Shown: positions 36,655 to 47,125 of the stretch, one piece after another
Numbering within the stretch: position 1 is the stretch's first letter
How the letters are laid out: the number at the start of each line of letters is the position of its first letter
Assembly: GCF_028198145.1 (NCBI RefSeq)
Contig: NZ_CP116338.1
Location: 2,046,001 to 2,110,000, forward strand
Reading direction: 5' to 3'
Length of the DNA stretch: 64,000 bases
Source of the DNA: Microbacterium sp. nov. GSS16
GTDB lineage: Bacteria > Actinomycetota > Actinomycetes > Actinomycetales > Microbacteriaceae
Translations under genes and position numbers: made by a program
Notes under the pieces: generated by a model
Databases searched by the model: none
What the model saw: the letters and a program-made list of their open reading frames with translations, nothing else
Told to the model about the DNA's origin: nothing

Positions 36655-38195
36655 GGGCGTCTCCAGACTCGTCCGTCGCGGGCAAGGAGGTCATCGGCCG
36701 AGGCGGGGCCCCACGATCCGGGAGCGTACTGCTCGGGCTGCTCGTCGAGCGATGCCCAGTACTGCTCGATCGGGTCGAGGATCTTCCACGACAGCTCGAC
36801 CTCCTCGTGCCGCGGGAAGAGCGGGGGGTCCCCCAGCAGCACGTCGAGGATGAGGCGCTCGTACGCCTCGGGGCTGGCCTCGGTGAAGGCGTGTCCGTAG
36901 CCGAAGTCCATCGTCACGTCGCGCACCTGGGTGCCGGCGCCTGGGACCTTCGAGCCGAAGCGGATCGTGACGCCCTCGTTCGGCTGCACGCGGATGACCA
37001 GTGCGTTCTGACCTATCTCGGAGGCGCGGCCCATCAGATGGTGCGGTGCGCGCTTGAAGACGACCGCGATCTCGGTGACCCGGCGACCGAGGCGCTTCCC
37101 GGTGCGGAGGTAGAAGGGCACGCCGGCCCAGCGACGAGTCGCGATCTCGAGCTTGAGGGCTGCGTAGGTCTCGGTGGTCGACTGCGGGTTCATCCCCTCC
37201 TCTTCGAGGAAGCCGTTTACCTTCTCGCCGCCCTGCCAGCCGCCGGCGTACTGGCCGCGGGCTGCAGCCAGCGACAGGTCCTCGGGCAGCTGCACCGCCG
37301 CGAGGACCTTCTCCTTCTCGGCGCGCAGATGCTCGGCCGACAGACTGATCGGCTCCTCCATCGCGGTGAGGGCGAGAAGCTGCAGCAGGTGATTCTGGAT
37401 GACGTCGCGCGCGGCGCCGATGCCGTCGTAGTATCCCGCACGTCCGCCCACGCCGATGTCCTCGGCCATGGTGATCTGCACATGGTCGATGTGGTTGCGG
37501 TTCCAGATCGGCTCGTACAGCTCGTTCGCGAAGCGCAGCGCGAGGATGTTCTGCACCGTCTCCTTGCCGAGGTAGTGGTCGATGCGGAAGATCGAGTCGG
37601 CGGGGAATGCGACCTCGAGCGCGCTGTTCAGCGCGCGAGCGGACTCGAGGTCGTCGCCGAACGGCTTCTCGATCACGACGCGGCGCCAGCAGGTGTCGTC
37701 GTCGCTGTGCTCGCCGACCAGCCCCGATTCCTTCAGCTGGCGCGCCACCGTGGGGAAGTCCTTCGGCGGGATCGACAGATAGAAGGCGTGGTTGCCCATG
37801 GTGCCGCGCTCGACGTCGAGCGTCTCGACGGTCTCGCGCAGGCGTGCGAACGACTGCGGGTCGTCGAACGTGCCCTGCACGAACCGGATGCCCTGCAGCA
37901 GCTGCTGCCACGTCTCCTCGCGGAACTCGGTGCGGGAGTGCTCCTTCACGGCGTCGTACACGACCTTCGCGAAGTCCTGGTCCTCCCAATCCCGCCGGGC
38001 GAAGCCGACGAGGGCGAAGCCGGGCGGGAGCAGGCCGCGGTTGGCGAGGTCGTATACCGCGGGCATCAGCTTCTTGCGCGACAGGTCGCCGGTCACGCCG
38101 AAGATCACGAGGGCGCTCGGGCCTGCGATGCGGTTCAGGCGCCGATCATCGGGATCGCGGAGGGGATTGTGTCCGCGGGAGACGGTGGCAGTCAT
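36651..38195 (-). CDS. zwf: glucose-6-phosphate 1-dehydrogenase
   Basis: 514 residues. The NADP-binding GVTGDLSRKKLMPAVYDL and the active-site RIDHYLGKE (catalytic His and Lys) are both intact. It oxidises glucose-6-phosphate to the lactone, making NADPH at the head of the oxidative pentose phosphate pathway. The start is the ATG at 38195; the frame extends 69 bp upstream to 38264, which would overlap pgi. zwf-opcA-pgl is the oxidative module; pgi supplies substrate interconversion. Confidence 0.96.
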   Translation of the reverse strand: MTATVSRGHNPLRDPDDRRLNRIAGPSALVIFGVTGDLSRKKLMPAVYDLANRGLLPPGFALVGFARRDWEDQDFAKVVYDAVKEHSRTEFREETWQQLLQGIRFVQGTFDDPQSFARLRETVETLDVERGTMGNHAFYLSIPPKDFPTVARQLKESGLVGEHSDDDTCWRRVVIEKPFGDDLESARALNSALEVAFPADSIFRIDHYLGKETVQNILALRFANELYEPIWNRNHIDHVQITMAEDIGVGGRAGYYDGIGAARDVIQNHLLQLLALTAMEEPISLSAEHLRAEKEKVLAAVQLPEDLSLAAARGQYAGGWQGGEKVNGFLEEEGMNPQSTTETYAALKLEIATRRWAGVPFYLRTGKRLGRRVTEIAVVFKRAPHHLMGRASEIGQNALVIRVQPNEGVTIRFGSKVPGAGTQVRDVTMDFGYGHAFTEASPEAYERLILDVLLGDPPLFPRHEEVELSWKILDPIEQYWASLDEQPEQYAPGSWGPASADDLLARDGRVWRRP

Positions 38196-38229
38196 CGGTG
38201 GGGGATATCTCCAAGTCGTGAGGATGGTC

Positions 38230-39828
38230 TCACTGGGCGGCTTCGAAGAGCGCCAGCACGTCATCCACGGCGTCTGTGATGGTCAGGGTGACGACGGGGC
38301 GACCGAGTCCGGCGAGCACGGCCGCGTCACCGGCGGCCTGCGCCTCGATCAGCTGCCCGAACGTGAACGGGCGCCCGGGGATCTCGAGATCGACGTCGGT
38401 GCGCTCGGTGATCTGCAGGAACACGCCCTGGGCGGGGCCGCCCTTGTGGTACTGGCCGGTCGAGTGCAGGAAGCGCGGCCCCCACCCGAACGTCGTCGGG
38501 CGTCCGGAATCGGCGGCCACCATCTCGCGCAGCCCCTGGAGCTGCGGCATGTCGGTGCGGTCGACGTACGCCTGGATCGCCACGTACCCGTCAGGGCCGA
38601 GGCGCGCCCACAGGGCATCGAGCACGCCGGCGAGCGTGCCGGAGCCGAGCAGCGCCGGGTCGGAAGCGCGAACCTCGATCCCGCTCTCGACGAATGCGGC
38701 CGCGGTCGCTTCCGGCCTGGCATCCAGGAGTCCGCGCGCGGCGCTCTTGGCGGCTTCGACGTCGGGCTGATCGAACGGATCGATGCCGAGCAGTCGACCG
38801 GCGATCGCGGTCGCGTACTCCCAGAGAAGGAACTGGGCGCCGAGCGTTCCGCTGACGAGGATCTCGCCCTGGTGCCGCAGATGCAGCTCGCCTGCGTCGT
38901 CGACGAGCCGCACGATCTGCAGATCGTGCGGGAGGGACTCGACCTCCGGGGAGACGGGCAGCAGCACCACCGGGAGGATGCCGGTACCGCCCTTCCCGGT
39001 GGACTCGGCGATCAGCTGCTCGATCCAGTCGGGCAGCCCCTCGATGTGGGTGCCGTCGCTGATCAGCCCGAGCTTGTCGCGACGCGGCCCGGTGCCCACG
39101 ATCGCGGCAGCCAGGCGGAGCGCCGGATTCTCTGGCGAGTCGACGGCGAACTGCAGCAGCGAGGCCTCGGCCTCGTCGAGCAGCTCGGCGATGTCGGCGC
39201 CCGCGAGCCCTGAGGGGACCAGGCCGAACGCTGTGAGCGCGGAGTACCTCCCGCCGACGTTCGGATCGGCGGTGAAGACCCGGTATCCGGCATCCCGTGC
39301 CGACGCCTCCAGCGGCGATCCCGGGTCGGTGACCACGATGATCCGCTCGGCGGGGTCGATTCCGAGGTCGCTGAAGGCGGCCTCGAAGGCGCGCCGCTGC
39401 GAGTCGGTCTCGATCGTCGAGCCGGACTTCGACGAGACGACCAGCGCCGTGCGCGCCAGGCCGTCGTCGATCGCGCGCAGCACCTGGGCGGGTGCCGTGC
39501 TGTCGAGGATGGTCAGCGGCACCCCGGCGGTATTCGCGATGACCTCAGGGGCGAGCGACGAGCCGCCCATGCCCGCCAGCACGACGCGGTCGACGCCGCG
39601 TGCGCGGAGGTCGTCGCGCAGGGCGACGATCTCCGCGACGAGCGGACGGGAGTTCGAGACGGCGTCGACCCAGCCCAGGCGCACGGATGCCTCGGCCGAG
39701 GCATCCGCACCCCAGAGATCGCTGTCGGCCGCGGTGACACGTGATGCGACGAGGTCGTCGACCAGCACGCGCACGAGCTGGTCGACGTCGGCCTCAGTCG
39801 CATGCGACACGTGCACCGAGACGGTCAT
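38230..39828 (-). CDS. pgi: glucose-6-phosphate isomerase
   Basis: 532 residues. The SIS-type sugar-phosphate folds show [11 protein letters not shown] and [10 protein letters not shown], the phosphate-binding loops. The protein resembles the actinobacterial type whose gene lies between tal and zwf and which in some lineages is fused to transaldolase. It interconverts glucose-6-P and fructose-6-P, joining glycolysis and the pentose phosphate pathway. The ATG overlaps the tal stop (ATGA); the stop is 34 bp before zwf. Confidence 0.93.
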   Translation of the reverse strand: MTVSVHVSHATEADVDQLVRVLVDDLVASRVTAADSDLWGADASAEASVRLGWVDAVSNSRPLVAEIVALRDDLRARGVDRVVLAGMGGSSLAPEVIANTAGVPLTILDSTAPAQVLRAIDDGLARTALVVSSKSGSTIETDSQRRAFEAAFSDLGIDPAERIIVVTDPGSPLEASARDAGYRVFTADPNVGGRYSALTAFGLVPSGLAGADIAELLDEAEASLLQFAVDSPENPALRLAAAIVGTGPRRDKLGLISDGTHIEGLPDWIEQLIAESTGKGGTGILPVVLLPVSPEVESLPHDLQIVRLVDDAGELHLRHQGEILVSGTLGAQFLLWEYATAIAGRLLGIDPFDQPDVEAAKSAARGLLDARPEATAAAFVESGIEVRASDPALLGSGTLAGVLDALWARLGPDGYVAIQAYVDRTDMPQLQGLREMVAADSGRPTTFGWGPRFLHSTGQYHKGGPAQGVFLQITERTDVDLEIPGRPFTFGQLIEAQAAGDAAVLAGLGRPVVTLTITDAVDDVLALFEAAQ

Positions 39829-40937
39829 CGTGCCGCTTCCAGAACCTTCGCGACGCTGTCGAGCAGGCCGTGCCAGGAGTCGATGAACTTCGCCACGCCC
39901 TCCTCCTCGAGCACCCGGGTGACGTCGTCGAAGTCGACGCCGACGGACTCGAGGTCCGCCATGACCTGATGCGATTCAGCGTAGGTCGAGGTGATGGTGT
40001 CACCGGTGACCTCGCCGTGGTCGAAGGTCGCCTCGAGGGTCTTCTCGGGCATGGTGTTCACCACGCCGGGGGCGACGAGCTGGGTGACGTACAGGGTGTC
40101 CGGCAGGTTCGGGTCCTTGACGCCGGTGGACGCCCACAGCGGACGCTGCAGGTTGGCGCCCAGGTCGATGAGATCCTGTGCGCGCTTCTCGGCGAACTTC
40201 TTCTCGAAGAGCTCGTAGGCCAGGCGCGCATTGGCGAGCCCCGCCTTGCTCTTCAGCGCCAGCGCCTCGTCGGTGCCGATCTCTCCCAGACGCCGATCGG
40301 TCTCGGTGTCGACGCGCGACACGAAGAACGACGCGACCGAGTGGATGCTCGACAGGTCGAGGCCGGCCGCCTTCGCTCCTTCCAGACCCGCGAGGTAGGC
40401 GTCGATGACGTCGTTGTAGCGCTCCAGGCTGAAGATCAGGGTGACGTTCACGCTGATGCCCGCGGCGATAGCCTCGGTGATCGCGGGAAGGCCGGCCTTG
40501 GTGGCGGGGATCTTCACCAGCAGGTTGGGGCGGTCGATCTTCTGCCACAGCTCCTTGGCTGAAGCGACAGTGCCCTCGGTGTCGTGGGCGAGATCGGGGG
40601 AGACCTCGATCGAGACGCGGCCGTCGACGTGGTTCGTCGCCTCCCACACCGGGCGGAACACGTCGAGCGCGTCGGCCACGTCCTGCGTGGTGGCGGCGAA
40701 GACCGCCTCGGATGCACTGGCTCCCGCGACGGCGAGCTGGTGGGTCTGCTCGTCATAGGACGTGTCGTTCTCGTCCATCAGCGCCGTGGCGAAGATCGTC
40801 GGGTTCGTCGTGACGCCGACGACGTTGCGGGTGTCGATCAGCTGCTTGAGGTTTCCGGAGCTGATGCGCGTGCGCGACAGGTCGTCGAGCCAGATGCTGA
40901 CGCCGGCCTGGGAGAGGTTGTGCGTGGGGGTGCTCAT
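39825..40937 (-). CDS. tal: transaldolase
   Basis: 370 residues, the long actinobacterial form. It has [10 protein letters not shown] near the N-terminus, [10 protein letters not shown], and [16 protein letters not shown], where the Lys forms the Schiff base. It transfers dihydroxyacetone units between sugar phosphates in the non-oxidative pentose pathway. AAGGAGG stands about 9 nt before the ATG. It follows tkt by 25 bp and overlaps pgi by 4 bp. Confidence 0.97.
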   Translation of the reverse strand: MSTPTHNLSQAGVSIWLDDLSRTRISSGNLKQLIDTRNVVGVTTNPTIFATALMDENDTSYDEQTHQLAVAGASASEAVFAATTQDVADALDVFRPVWEATNHVDGRVSIEVSPDLAHDTEGTVASAKELWQKIDRPNLLVKIPATKAGLPAITEAIAAGISVNVTLIFSLERYNDVIDAYLAGLEGAKAAGLDLSSIHSVASFFVSRVDTETDRRLGEIGTDEALALKSKAGLANARLAYELFEKKFAEKRAQDLIDLGANLQRPLWASTGVKDPNLPDTLYVTQLVAPGVVNTMPEKTLEATFDHGEVTGDTITSTYAESHQVMADLESVGVDFDDVTRVLEEEGVAKFIDSWHGLLDSVAKVLEAAR

Positions 40938-40962
40938 GTCTGTCGTCCTCCTTCTGCGGCGC

Positions 40963-43068
40963 TCAGCGCGCCGCGTCGGCGATGGTCTCGCGTGCGGCCG
41001 CGACGACCGCCTCGGCGGTGACGCCGAACTTCTCGAACAGGGTCTTGTAGTCGGCGGATGCGCCGAAGTGGTCGATGCCGATCGAGCGACCGCGGTCGCC
41101 GACGATGCCGCGCCAGCTGGCGACGGAACCGGCCTCGACCGAGACGCGTGCGGTGACGGATGCCGGCAGCACGGACTCGCGGTACGCCTCGTCCTGCTCG
41201 GCGAACCATTCCAGAGACGGCGCGGACACCACGCGGGCGTTCACGCCCTCGGCGGCGAGCGTCTGACGCGCGGCGACCGCCAGCTGCACCTCGGAGCCGG
41301 TGGCGATGAGGATCACATCGGGCGTGCCGCTCGGCGCCTCGGCGAGGACGTAGGCGCCCTTGGCGGTAGCGGCCGCCGAGGCGAACGTGTCGCCCGAGGC
41401 GTCGCCGTCGCCGCGCTCGAACACGGCGATGTTCTGCCGCGTCAGCGCGATACCGGCCGGTCCGCCGTGACGGCGCAGCAGCTCGAGCCACGCGGCGGCG
41501 GTCTCGTTGGCGTCGGCGGGGCGCACGACGGTGAAGTTGGGGATCAGGCGCAGCGACGCGAGCTGCTCGATCGGCTGGTGCGTCGGGCCGTCCTCGCCCA
41601 GTGCCACCGAGTCGTGGGTCCAGACGAAGATGCTCGGCACGTTCATCAGCGCGGCCAGACGCACGGCGGGGCGCATGTAGTCGCTGAAGATGAGGAAGGT
41701 GCCGCCGAACGCGCGCGTCGGGCCGTGCAGCACGATGCCGTTGATGATCGCGCCCATCGCGTGCTCGCGGATGCCGAAGTGCAGCACCCGGCCGTAGGGG
41801 TTGCCCTTCCACTCGTGGGTCGACCACTCGGTCGGAATGAACGACGGGGCATCCTTGATGGTCGTGAGGTTCGACTCGGCCAGGTCGGCCGAGCCGCCCC
41901 ACAGCTCGGGCAGCTGCGCCGCCAGAGCGTTGATGACCTGACCGGATGCTGCACGCGTCGAGACGTCCTTGCCTGCTTCGAAGACCGGCAGAGCGTCGAC
42001 GATGCCCTCGGGCAGCTCGTGCGCCTCGAGGCGGTCGAGCAGCGCCTTGCGCTCGGGGTTCGCCTCTGCCCACGCGTCGAACGACTTCTGCCACTCGGCA
42101 CGCGCGTCAGCGGCCCGCTGCCCGAGGGCGCGGGTGTGTGCGATGACGTCGTCGGCGACGACGAAGTGCTGCTCGGGGTCGAAGCCGAGCACCTTCTTCG
42201 TGGCGGCGAGCTCGTCGGCGCCCAGCGCCGATCCGTGGATCTTGCCGGTGTTCTGCTTTCCGGGCGAGGGCCAGCCGATGATGGTCTTCAGGATGATCAG
42301 CGAGGGCTTGGACTGCTCGCCCTGTGCGGCGGTGATCGCGGCGTGCAGCTCGGCGACGTCCTCGACGTACTCGCCCGTCTTCTTCCAGTCGACCGTCTGC
42401 ACGTGCCAGCCGTAGGCCTCGTAGCGTGCGGCGACGTCTTCGGTGAATGCGACGTCGGTGTCGTCCTCGATGGAGATCTGGTTCGAGTCGTAGATCGCGA
42501 TGAGGTTGCCCAGCTGCTGGTGGCCCGCGAGCGACGACGCCTCGCTGGTCACGCCCTCCTGCAGGTCGCCGTCGCCCGCGATCACGTAGACGAAGTGGTC
42601 GAACGTGCTGGTGCCGGCGGCGGCATCCGGGTCGAACAGTCCACGCTCGTACCGGGCGGCGTACGCGAAGCCGACCGCCGACGCGAGGCCCTGGCCGAGC
42701 GGGCCGGTGGTGATCTCGACACCCTTGGTGTGCCCGTACTCGGGGTGGCCGGGCGTCTTGGATCCCCAGGTGCGCAGCGACTCGAGGTCTTCGAGCTCGA
42801 GGCCGAAGCCGCCGAGGTACAGCTGCACGTACTGCGTCAGCGAGGAGTGGCCGACCGAGAGGACGAAGCGGTCGCGGCCGAGCCAGTCGGTGTCGGCCGG
42901 ATCGTGACGCATCACGCGCTGGTAGAGGAGGTACGCCGCGGGAGCGAGGCTCATCGCCGTGCCGGGGTGACCGTTGCCCACCTTCTCGACGGCGTCCGCC
43001 GCGAGCACTCGGGCGGTGTCCACCGCACGTCGATCGATCTCATCCCAGTGCAGTTCTGCCACAGCCAT
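40963..43068 (-). CDS. tkt: transketolase
   Basis: 701 residues, TPP-dependent. The N-terminal domain holds [16 protein letters not shown] and GDGDLQEGV, with the diphosphate-binding Asp and the Asn motif ([12 protein letters not shown]). The middle domain carries [16 protein letters not shown]. It moves two-carbon units between sugars. AAGGAG lies 1 nt before the ATG at 43068 and 7 nt before an in-frame GTG at 43062, so the real start may be two codons later. First gene of the pentose phosphate block. Confidence 0.97.
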   Translation of the reverse strand: MAVAELHWDEIDRRAVDTARVLAADAVEKVGNGHPGTAMSLAPAAYLLYQRVMRHDPADTDWLGRDRFVLSVGHSSLTQYVQLYLGGFGLELEDLESLRTWGSKTPGHPEYGHTKGVEITTGPLGQGLASAVGFAYAARYERGLFDPDAAAGTSTFDHFVYVIAGDGDLQEGVTSEASSLAGHQQLGNLIAIYDSNQISIEDDTDVAFTEDVAARYEAYGWHVQTVDWKKTGEYVEDVAELHAAITAAQGEQSKPSLIILKTIIGWPSPGKQNTGKIHGSALGADELAATKKVLGFDPEQHFVVADDVIAHTRALGQRAADARAEWQKSFDAWAEANPERKALLDRLEAHELPEGIVDALPVFEAGKDVSTRAASGQVINALAAQLPELWGGSADLAESNLTTIKDAPSFIPTEWSTHEWKGNPYGRVLHFGIREHAMGAIINGIVLHGPTRAFGGTFLIFSDYMRPAVRLAALMNVPSIFVWTHDSVALGEDGPTHQPIEQLASLRLIPNFTVVRPADANETAAAWLELLRRHGGPAGIALTRQNIAVFERGDGDASGDTFASAAATAKGAYVLAEAPSGTPDVILIATGSEVQLAVAARQTLAAEGVNARVVSAPSLEWFAEQDEAYRESVLPASVTARVSVEAGSVASWRGIVGDRGRSIGIDHFGASADYKTLFEKFGVTAEAVVAAARETIADAAR

Positions 43069-43163
43069 ACTCCTTAAGACGCTTGGGGACGCTCCCGCAT
43101 TCCTGCGCCTTCCGCGTCTTCACGGCGTGGATTTGCACAGCAGCGGGTGCGCGAGTGGGTTTC

Positions 43164-43169
43164 AGCATA
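43164..43169 (-). promoter_or_regulatory. probable -10 box for tkt
   Basis: TATGCT on the minus strand, about 95 nt before tkt, giving a moderate 5' leader in the 251-bp gap to ctaB. No good -35. I see no other feature in this gap apart from the ctaB start region. Confidence 0.4.
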
Positions 43170-43319
43170 GCGGGGCGCACAGGACGCTCCGGAGAGTGTT
43201 GCATCCGGCTCAGAGAGGGCGGATAATCGCCCGCTCGCGACTGAGCGCAGCACCTCGCGCCGCCCGTGCGCCGGCCGGGCACGACACGCCGGGTGGCGTA
43301 GAATGGAAGGACGTTCGCC

Positions 43320-44255
43320 ATGTATAAGGAGGGGATCGCGATCTCGACGACATCGCAGGCCGCCGCGACTCATCACTCGGTCGGCCAGAGGATCCGCGGA
43401 TACATCGCCCTCACCAAGCCTCGTGTGCTCGAGCTTCTGCTCGTCTCCACCGTTCCGGTGATGTTCCTCGCTGAGCGGGGGATGCCCGACATCTGGCTCG
43501 TCGTCGCGACGGTCATCGGCGGAGCGATGAGCGCATCGTCGGCGGCATCGTTCAACATGTACCTCGATCGCGACATCGACGTGCACATGAAGCGCACCGA
43601 GAACCGACCCCTCGTCACGGGCGAGGTCTCGCCGCGCGGCGCCCTGGTGTTCTCGTGGGTGCTCGCCGTGGCATCCACCGTCTGGCTGCTGCTGACGACC
43701 AACTGGCTGACCGCGACTCTCTCCGTCGTCGCCATCTTCTTCTACGTCGTGATCTACACGATGATCCTGAAGCGTCGCACCGAACAGAACATCGTCTGGG
43801 GCGGCATCGCGGGATGCTTCCCGGTGCTCATCGGGTGGAGCGCTGTCACCGGGTCGCTGGACTGGCCGCCGTTTGTGCTGTTCGTGCTCGTCTTCCTGTG
43901 GACGCCGCCGCACTACTGGCCGCTGTCGATGAAGTACAAGGACGACTACGACGACGTCGACGTGCCGATGCTCGGCGTCACGCGCTCAGCGTCGCAGGTC
44001 GGCCTGCAGGTCATCCTGTACGCGTGGGCGACGGTGGCCTGCTCTCTGCTGCTCGTGCCCGTCGCGCACATGGGGCTCGTCTACACCGTCTCTGCGCTCG
44101 TCTTCGGCGGCTGGTTCATCTACGAGTCGCACCGCCTCTACAACCGCGCCGTGCACGGCGGTGAGGCGCGCCCGATGCGGGTGTTCCACGCGTCGATCAC
44201 CTACCTCACGCTGATCTTCCTCGCGGTCGCGGTCGACCCGCTGCTGCCGTTCTGA
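43320..44255 (+). CDS. ctaB: protoheme IX farnesyltransferase (heme O synthase)
   Basis: 311 residues, UbiA-type prenyltransferase with about nine membrane segments. The metal/diphosphate motif is [19 protein letters not shown], and [16 protein letters not shown] is the second conserved loop. It attaches farnesyl to heme B to make heme O for terminal oxidase. The ATG has GGAAGGA 8 nt upstream. A TAGAAT at 43299 could be a -10 box, but its transcript would then lose that ribosome site. ctaA, the next enzyme, is encoded convergently. Confidence 0.95.
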   Translation: MYKEGIAISTTSQAAATHHSVGQRIRGYIALTKPRVLELLLVSTVPVMFLAERGMPDIWLVVATVIGGAMSASSAASFNMYLDRDIDVHMKRTENRPLVTGEVSPRGALVFSWVLAVASTVWLLLTTNWLTATLSVVAIFFYVVIYTMILKRRTEQNIVWGGIAGCFPVLIGWSAVTGSLDWPPFVLFVLVFLWTPPHYWPLSMKYKDDYDDVDVPMLGVTRSASQVGLQVILYAWATVACSLLLVPVAHMGLVYTVSALVFGGWFIYESHRLYNRAVHGGEARPMRVFHASITYLTLIFLAVAVDPLLPF

Positions 44256-44274
44256 CCGCCGGCCGACCGCGTAG

Positions 44275-44315
44275 CCAGAGGCCCCCACCGGAATCGATCC
44301 GGTCGGGGCCTCTGG
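44275..44315. terminator. bidirectional terminator between ctaB and ctaA
   Basis: CCAGAGGCCCC (44275-44285) pairs with GGGGCCTCTGG (44305-44315), continued inside by ACCGGA with TCCGGT after one mismatch. The long hairpin sits 19 bp after ctaB and 10 bp after ctaA, facing both. Confidence 0.85.
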
Positions 44316-44325
44316 CATTGCGCGA

Positions 44326-45468
44326 TCAGTCGACGGGTCTCTTCAGCCTCGTGACCACCACCACGTAGGTGGCGGCCGAGAGCGCGGCGAGAACCATGTG
44401 CGCGCCGACGAGAATCGGCGGCAGCCCGGTGCGCGCCTGCAGCACCCCGACACCCACCTGCACGGCGATCGCCGCGGTCAGCGTGAGCAGCCAGGTGCGC
44501 GGACGCAGGCGCATCGTCCAGCTCGCGATGAGCAGCGCGAGCACGAGCGCGGCGAGGATGTAGCCGGGCCACGAATGCACGTGGGCGAGCACGGTCGCGT
44601 CGAAGCCCTGCCGCTTGATCGCCTCGTCACCCGAGTGCGGCCCCGATCCGGTCGTCAGCACGCCGACGACGATCGTGGTGGCCAGAGCGAGGCCGGTGAC
44701 GTGGGTCAGCACCGAGAACCACGTCGGCACCGCCGCCACGCGCGGAGCGTCGGGGGCGCCGAGTCGGACGAGGAAGAGCGCCGTCACGCAGACGAGGGCG
44801 AGCGAGACCGTGTAATGGAAGCCGACGATGAAGGCGTTCAGACTGCTGATCACCGCGAACCCGCCGACCACGGCCTGGGCCATGACGCCGATGAGCACGA
44901 CCCAGGCGAGCACCGCAAGGTCTTTGCGCGGCATCGGCTGGCGCAGCGAATCGGTGGCGCCGACGAGCACCGCCAGCAGCAGCGCCGCCGACATGAACGC
45001 CGCCGCGATCACCGCCGTCGTCCGCTCGTCTGCTCCGGGCAGGCCCACCAGGACGGTGCCGATGTAGACCAGGACGCCGAGCACGATGCCGCCGAGAGCG
45101 AACCAGAGCGCGCGCACCACCAGGCGGCGGCCGCTGAGGACGTGCAGGGTGAGCATCAGCACGGCGAGCGCGAGCAGGCCGACGACGCCGGTCATGACGC
45201 GGTTGCCGAACTCGATCGCGCCATGCAGGCCCTGCACCTCGAGGATCGGCACGAGCGACTCAGGGGTGCACAGCGGCCACTCCGAGCACCCGAGCCCGGA
45301 GCCGGTGAGACGCACCGCCCCGCCGGTGCCGATGATGATCACCTCGGCGAGGAACGACAGCCAGGCGAACACCCGCAGTCGTCGGCCGATCGTCGTCGGC
45401 AGCCACCCGAAGGAATCGCTGCGGGCGCGCCTGCGCGGGAGGGTGTCCGGAGCGGCGTTGTGGTTCAT
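44326..45468 (-). CDS. ctaA: heme A synthase (CtaA/COX15)
   Basis: 380 residues with about eight hydrophobic segments. The early loop GGAVRLTGSGLGCSEWPLC has the paired cysteines of actinobacterial and Bacillus CtaA, and His residues occur in the membrane segments (FGNRV; AHVHSW). It oxidises heme O to heme A for cytochrome aa3. About 35 residues precede the first segment. The ATG has GGAGGCACC upstream. The C-terminus ends close to the shared hairpin with ctaB. Confidence 0.93.
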   Translation of the reverse strand: MNHNAAPDTLPRRRARSDSFGWLPTTIGRRLRVFAWLSFLAEVIIIGTGGAVRLTGSGLGCSEWPLCTPESLVPILEVQGLHGAIEFGNRVMTGVVGLLALAVLMLTLHVLSGRRLVVRALWFALGGIVLGVLVYIGTVLVGLPGADERTTAVIAAAFMSAALLLAVLVGATDSLRQPMPRKDLAVLAWVVLIGVMAQAVVGGFAVISSLNAFIVGFHYTVSLALVCVTALFLVRLGAPDAPRVAAVPTWFSVLTHVTGLALATTIVVGVLTTGSGPHSGDEAIKRQGFDATVLAHVHSWPGYILAALVLALLIASWTMRLRPRTWLLTLTAAIAVQVGVGVLQARTGLPPILVGAHMVLAALSAATYVVVVTRLKRPVD

Positions 45469-45527
45469 GGTGCCTCCGGTTCGCGGAATCGACAGGCGGG
45501 CGCGGCCCGCTCGCGAGGCGGAACCTG

Positions 45528-45533
45528 TAGAAT
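45528..45533 (+). promoter_or_regulatory. suf operon -10 box with long 5' leader
   Basis: TAGAAT, about 170 nt before sufB. The leader from 45540 to 45706 holds several short hairpins (GCGC-TTCCA-GCGC; CCGG-TGTG-CCGG). The 238-bp gap between ctaA and sufB has no evident regulator gene and no clear SufR-type operator. Confidence 0.45.
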
Positions 45534-45706
45534 CGGGATTGTGATGAGGGGCGCTTCCAGCGCGGATTCCCTCACCGACAGTTTAGGCGCGAGTCCTGCG
45601 CCGAAGATGAGGGCCCATGAGCGGCATCCTTTCCCCGAAGACTCGACGGGGAACCGGTGTGCCGGGGCGGATGACACCGTCTGGGCCGGATTGAGGAGAG
45701 TGTGTC

Positions 45707-47125
45707 ATGTCGGATGTGCTGATCGACCGCCCGGAACTCGATGGGCTGGGGGTGTACGAGTTCGGCTGGCACGACGCTGACGCAGCCGGAGCCAGCGCGC
45801 GCCGCGGCCTCTCCGAGGATGTCGTGCGCGACATCTCGGCTCTCAAGAGCGAACCGGAGTGGATGCTCAAGACCCGCCTCAAGGGGCTGTCGCTGTTCGA
45901 CCGCAAGCCGATGCCCACCTGGGGAGCGGATCTCAGCGAGATCGACTTCGACAACATCAAGTACTTCGTCCGCTCCACCGAGAAGCAGGCGCAGAGCTGG
46001 GAAGACCTTCCCGACGACATCAAGAACACCTACGAGCGGCTCGGCATCCCCGAGGCGGAGCGCCAGCGGCTCGTGGCCGGCGTCGCCGCGCAGTACGAAT
46101 CCGAGGTCGTGTACCACCAGATCCGCGAGGATCTGGAGGCGCAGGGCGTCATCTTCATGGACACCGACACGGCGCTGCGCGAGCACCCCGAGTTCTTCGA
46201 GGAGTACTTCGGCACCGTCATCCCCACCGGCGACAACAAGTTCGCCGCGCTGAACACGGCCGTGTGGTCGGGCGGTTCGTTCGTGTACGTGCCCAAGGGC
46301 GTGCACGTCGAGATCCCGCTGCAGGCGTACTTCCGCATCAACACCGAGAACATGGGTCAGTTCGAGCGCACCCTGATCATCGCCGACGAAGACAGCTACG
46401 TCCACTACATCGAGGGCTGCACCGCTCCGATCTACAAGTCGGACTCGCTGCACTCGGCGGTCGTCGAGATCATCGTGAAGAAGAACGCCCGCGTGCGTTA
46501 CACGACGATCCAGAACTGGTCGAGCAACGTGTACAACCTCGTCACCAAGCGCGCGGTCGCCCACGAGGGCGCCACCATGGAATGGGTCGACGGCAACATC
46601 GGCTCCAAGGTGACGATGAAGTACCCGTCGATCTACCTGATGGGCGAGCATGCCAAGGGCGAGACCCTCTCGGTCGCCTTCGCCGGTCCCGGCCAGCACC
46701 AGGACGCCGGCGCGAAGATGGTGCACATGGCGCCGTACACGCAGTCGTCGATCGTCTCCAAGTCGATCGCTCGCGGCGGCGGACGCGCCGGCTACCGCGG
46801 TGAGGTCCGCGTCGACGCCGCCGCACACCACTCCGCCAACTCGGTGGTCTGCGACGCCCTGCTCGTCGACACGCAGTCGCGCTCCGACACCTACCCGGCG
46901 ATCGACATCCGCGTCGACGACGTGCAGCTCGGGCACGAGGCCACGGTCTCGAAGGTCAGCGAGGAGCAGCTGTTCTACCTGCAGTCGCGCGGCATCGAGG
47001 AGACCGAGGCCATGGCGATGATCGTGCGCGGGTTCATCGAGCCCATCGCACGAGAGCTGCCCATGGAGTACGCGATGGAACTGAACAAGCTCATCGAGAT
47101 GGGCATGGAAGGATCGGTCGGCTGA
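45707..47125 (+). CDS. sufB: Fe-S cluster assembly protein SufB
   Basis: 472 residues, normal length, no intein. The SufBD beta-helix core is intact, with characteristic segments [38 protein letters not shown] and the C-terminal [10 protein letters not shown]. SufB forms the SufBC2D scaffold on which clusters are built. The ATG has GGAGAG upstream. It overlaps sufD by one base (TGATG). First gene of sufB-sufD-Rieske-sufC-MIP18. Confidence 0.98.
   Translation: MSDVLIDRPELDGLGVYEFGWHDADAAGASARRGLSEDVVRDISALKSEPEWMLKTRLKGLSLFDRKPMPTWGADLSEIDFDNIKYFVRSTEKQAQSWEDLPDDIKNTYERLGIPEAERQRLVAGVAAQYESEVVYHQIREDLEAQGVIFMDTDTALREHPEFFEEYFGTVIPTGDNKFAALNTAVWSGGSFVYVPKGVHVEIPLQAYFRINTENMGQFERTLIIADEDSYVHYIEGCTAPIYKSDSLHSAVVEIIVKKNARVRYTTIQNWSSNVYNLVTKRAVAHEGATMEWVDGNIGSKVTMKYPSIYLMGEHAKGETLSVAFAGPGQHQDAGAKMVHMAPYTQSSIVSKSIARGGGRAGYRGEVRVDAAAHHSANSVVCDALLVDTQSRSDTYPAIDIRVDDVQLGHEATVSKVSEEQLFYLQSRGIEETEAMAMIVRGFIEPIARELPMEYAMELNKLIEMGMEGSVG

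Noticed and set aside
43299..43304. -10 box for ctaB
   Set aside because: TAGAAT is a good hexamer, but a start about 7 nt later would remove the ribosome site GGAAGGA; kept only as a remark under ctaB.
43326..43346. Alternative ctaB start after the strong internal AAGGAGGGG, at an ATC codon
   Set aside because: ATC is not a usual start, and the ATG at 43320 already has GGAAGGA at a good distance; the internal site is probably chance.
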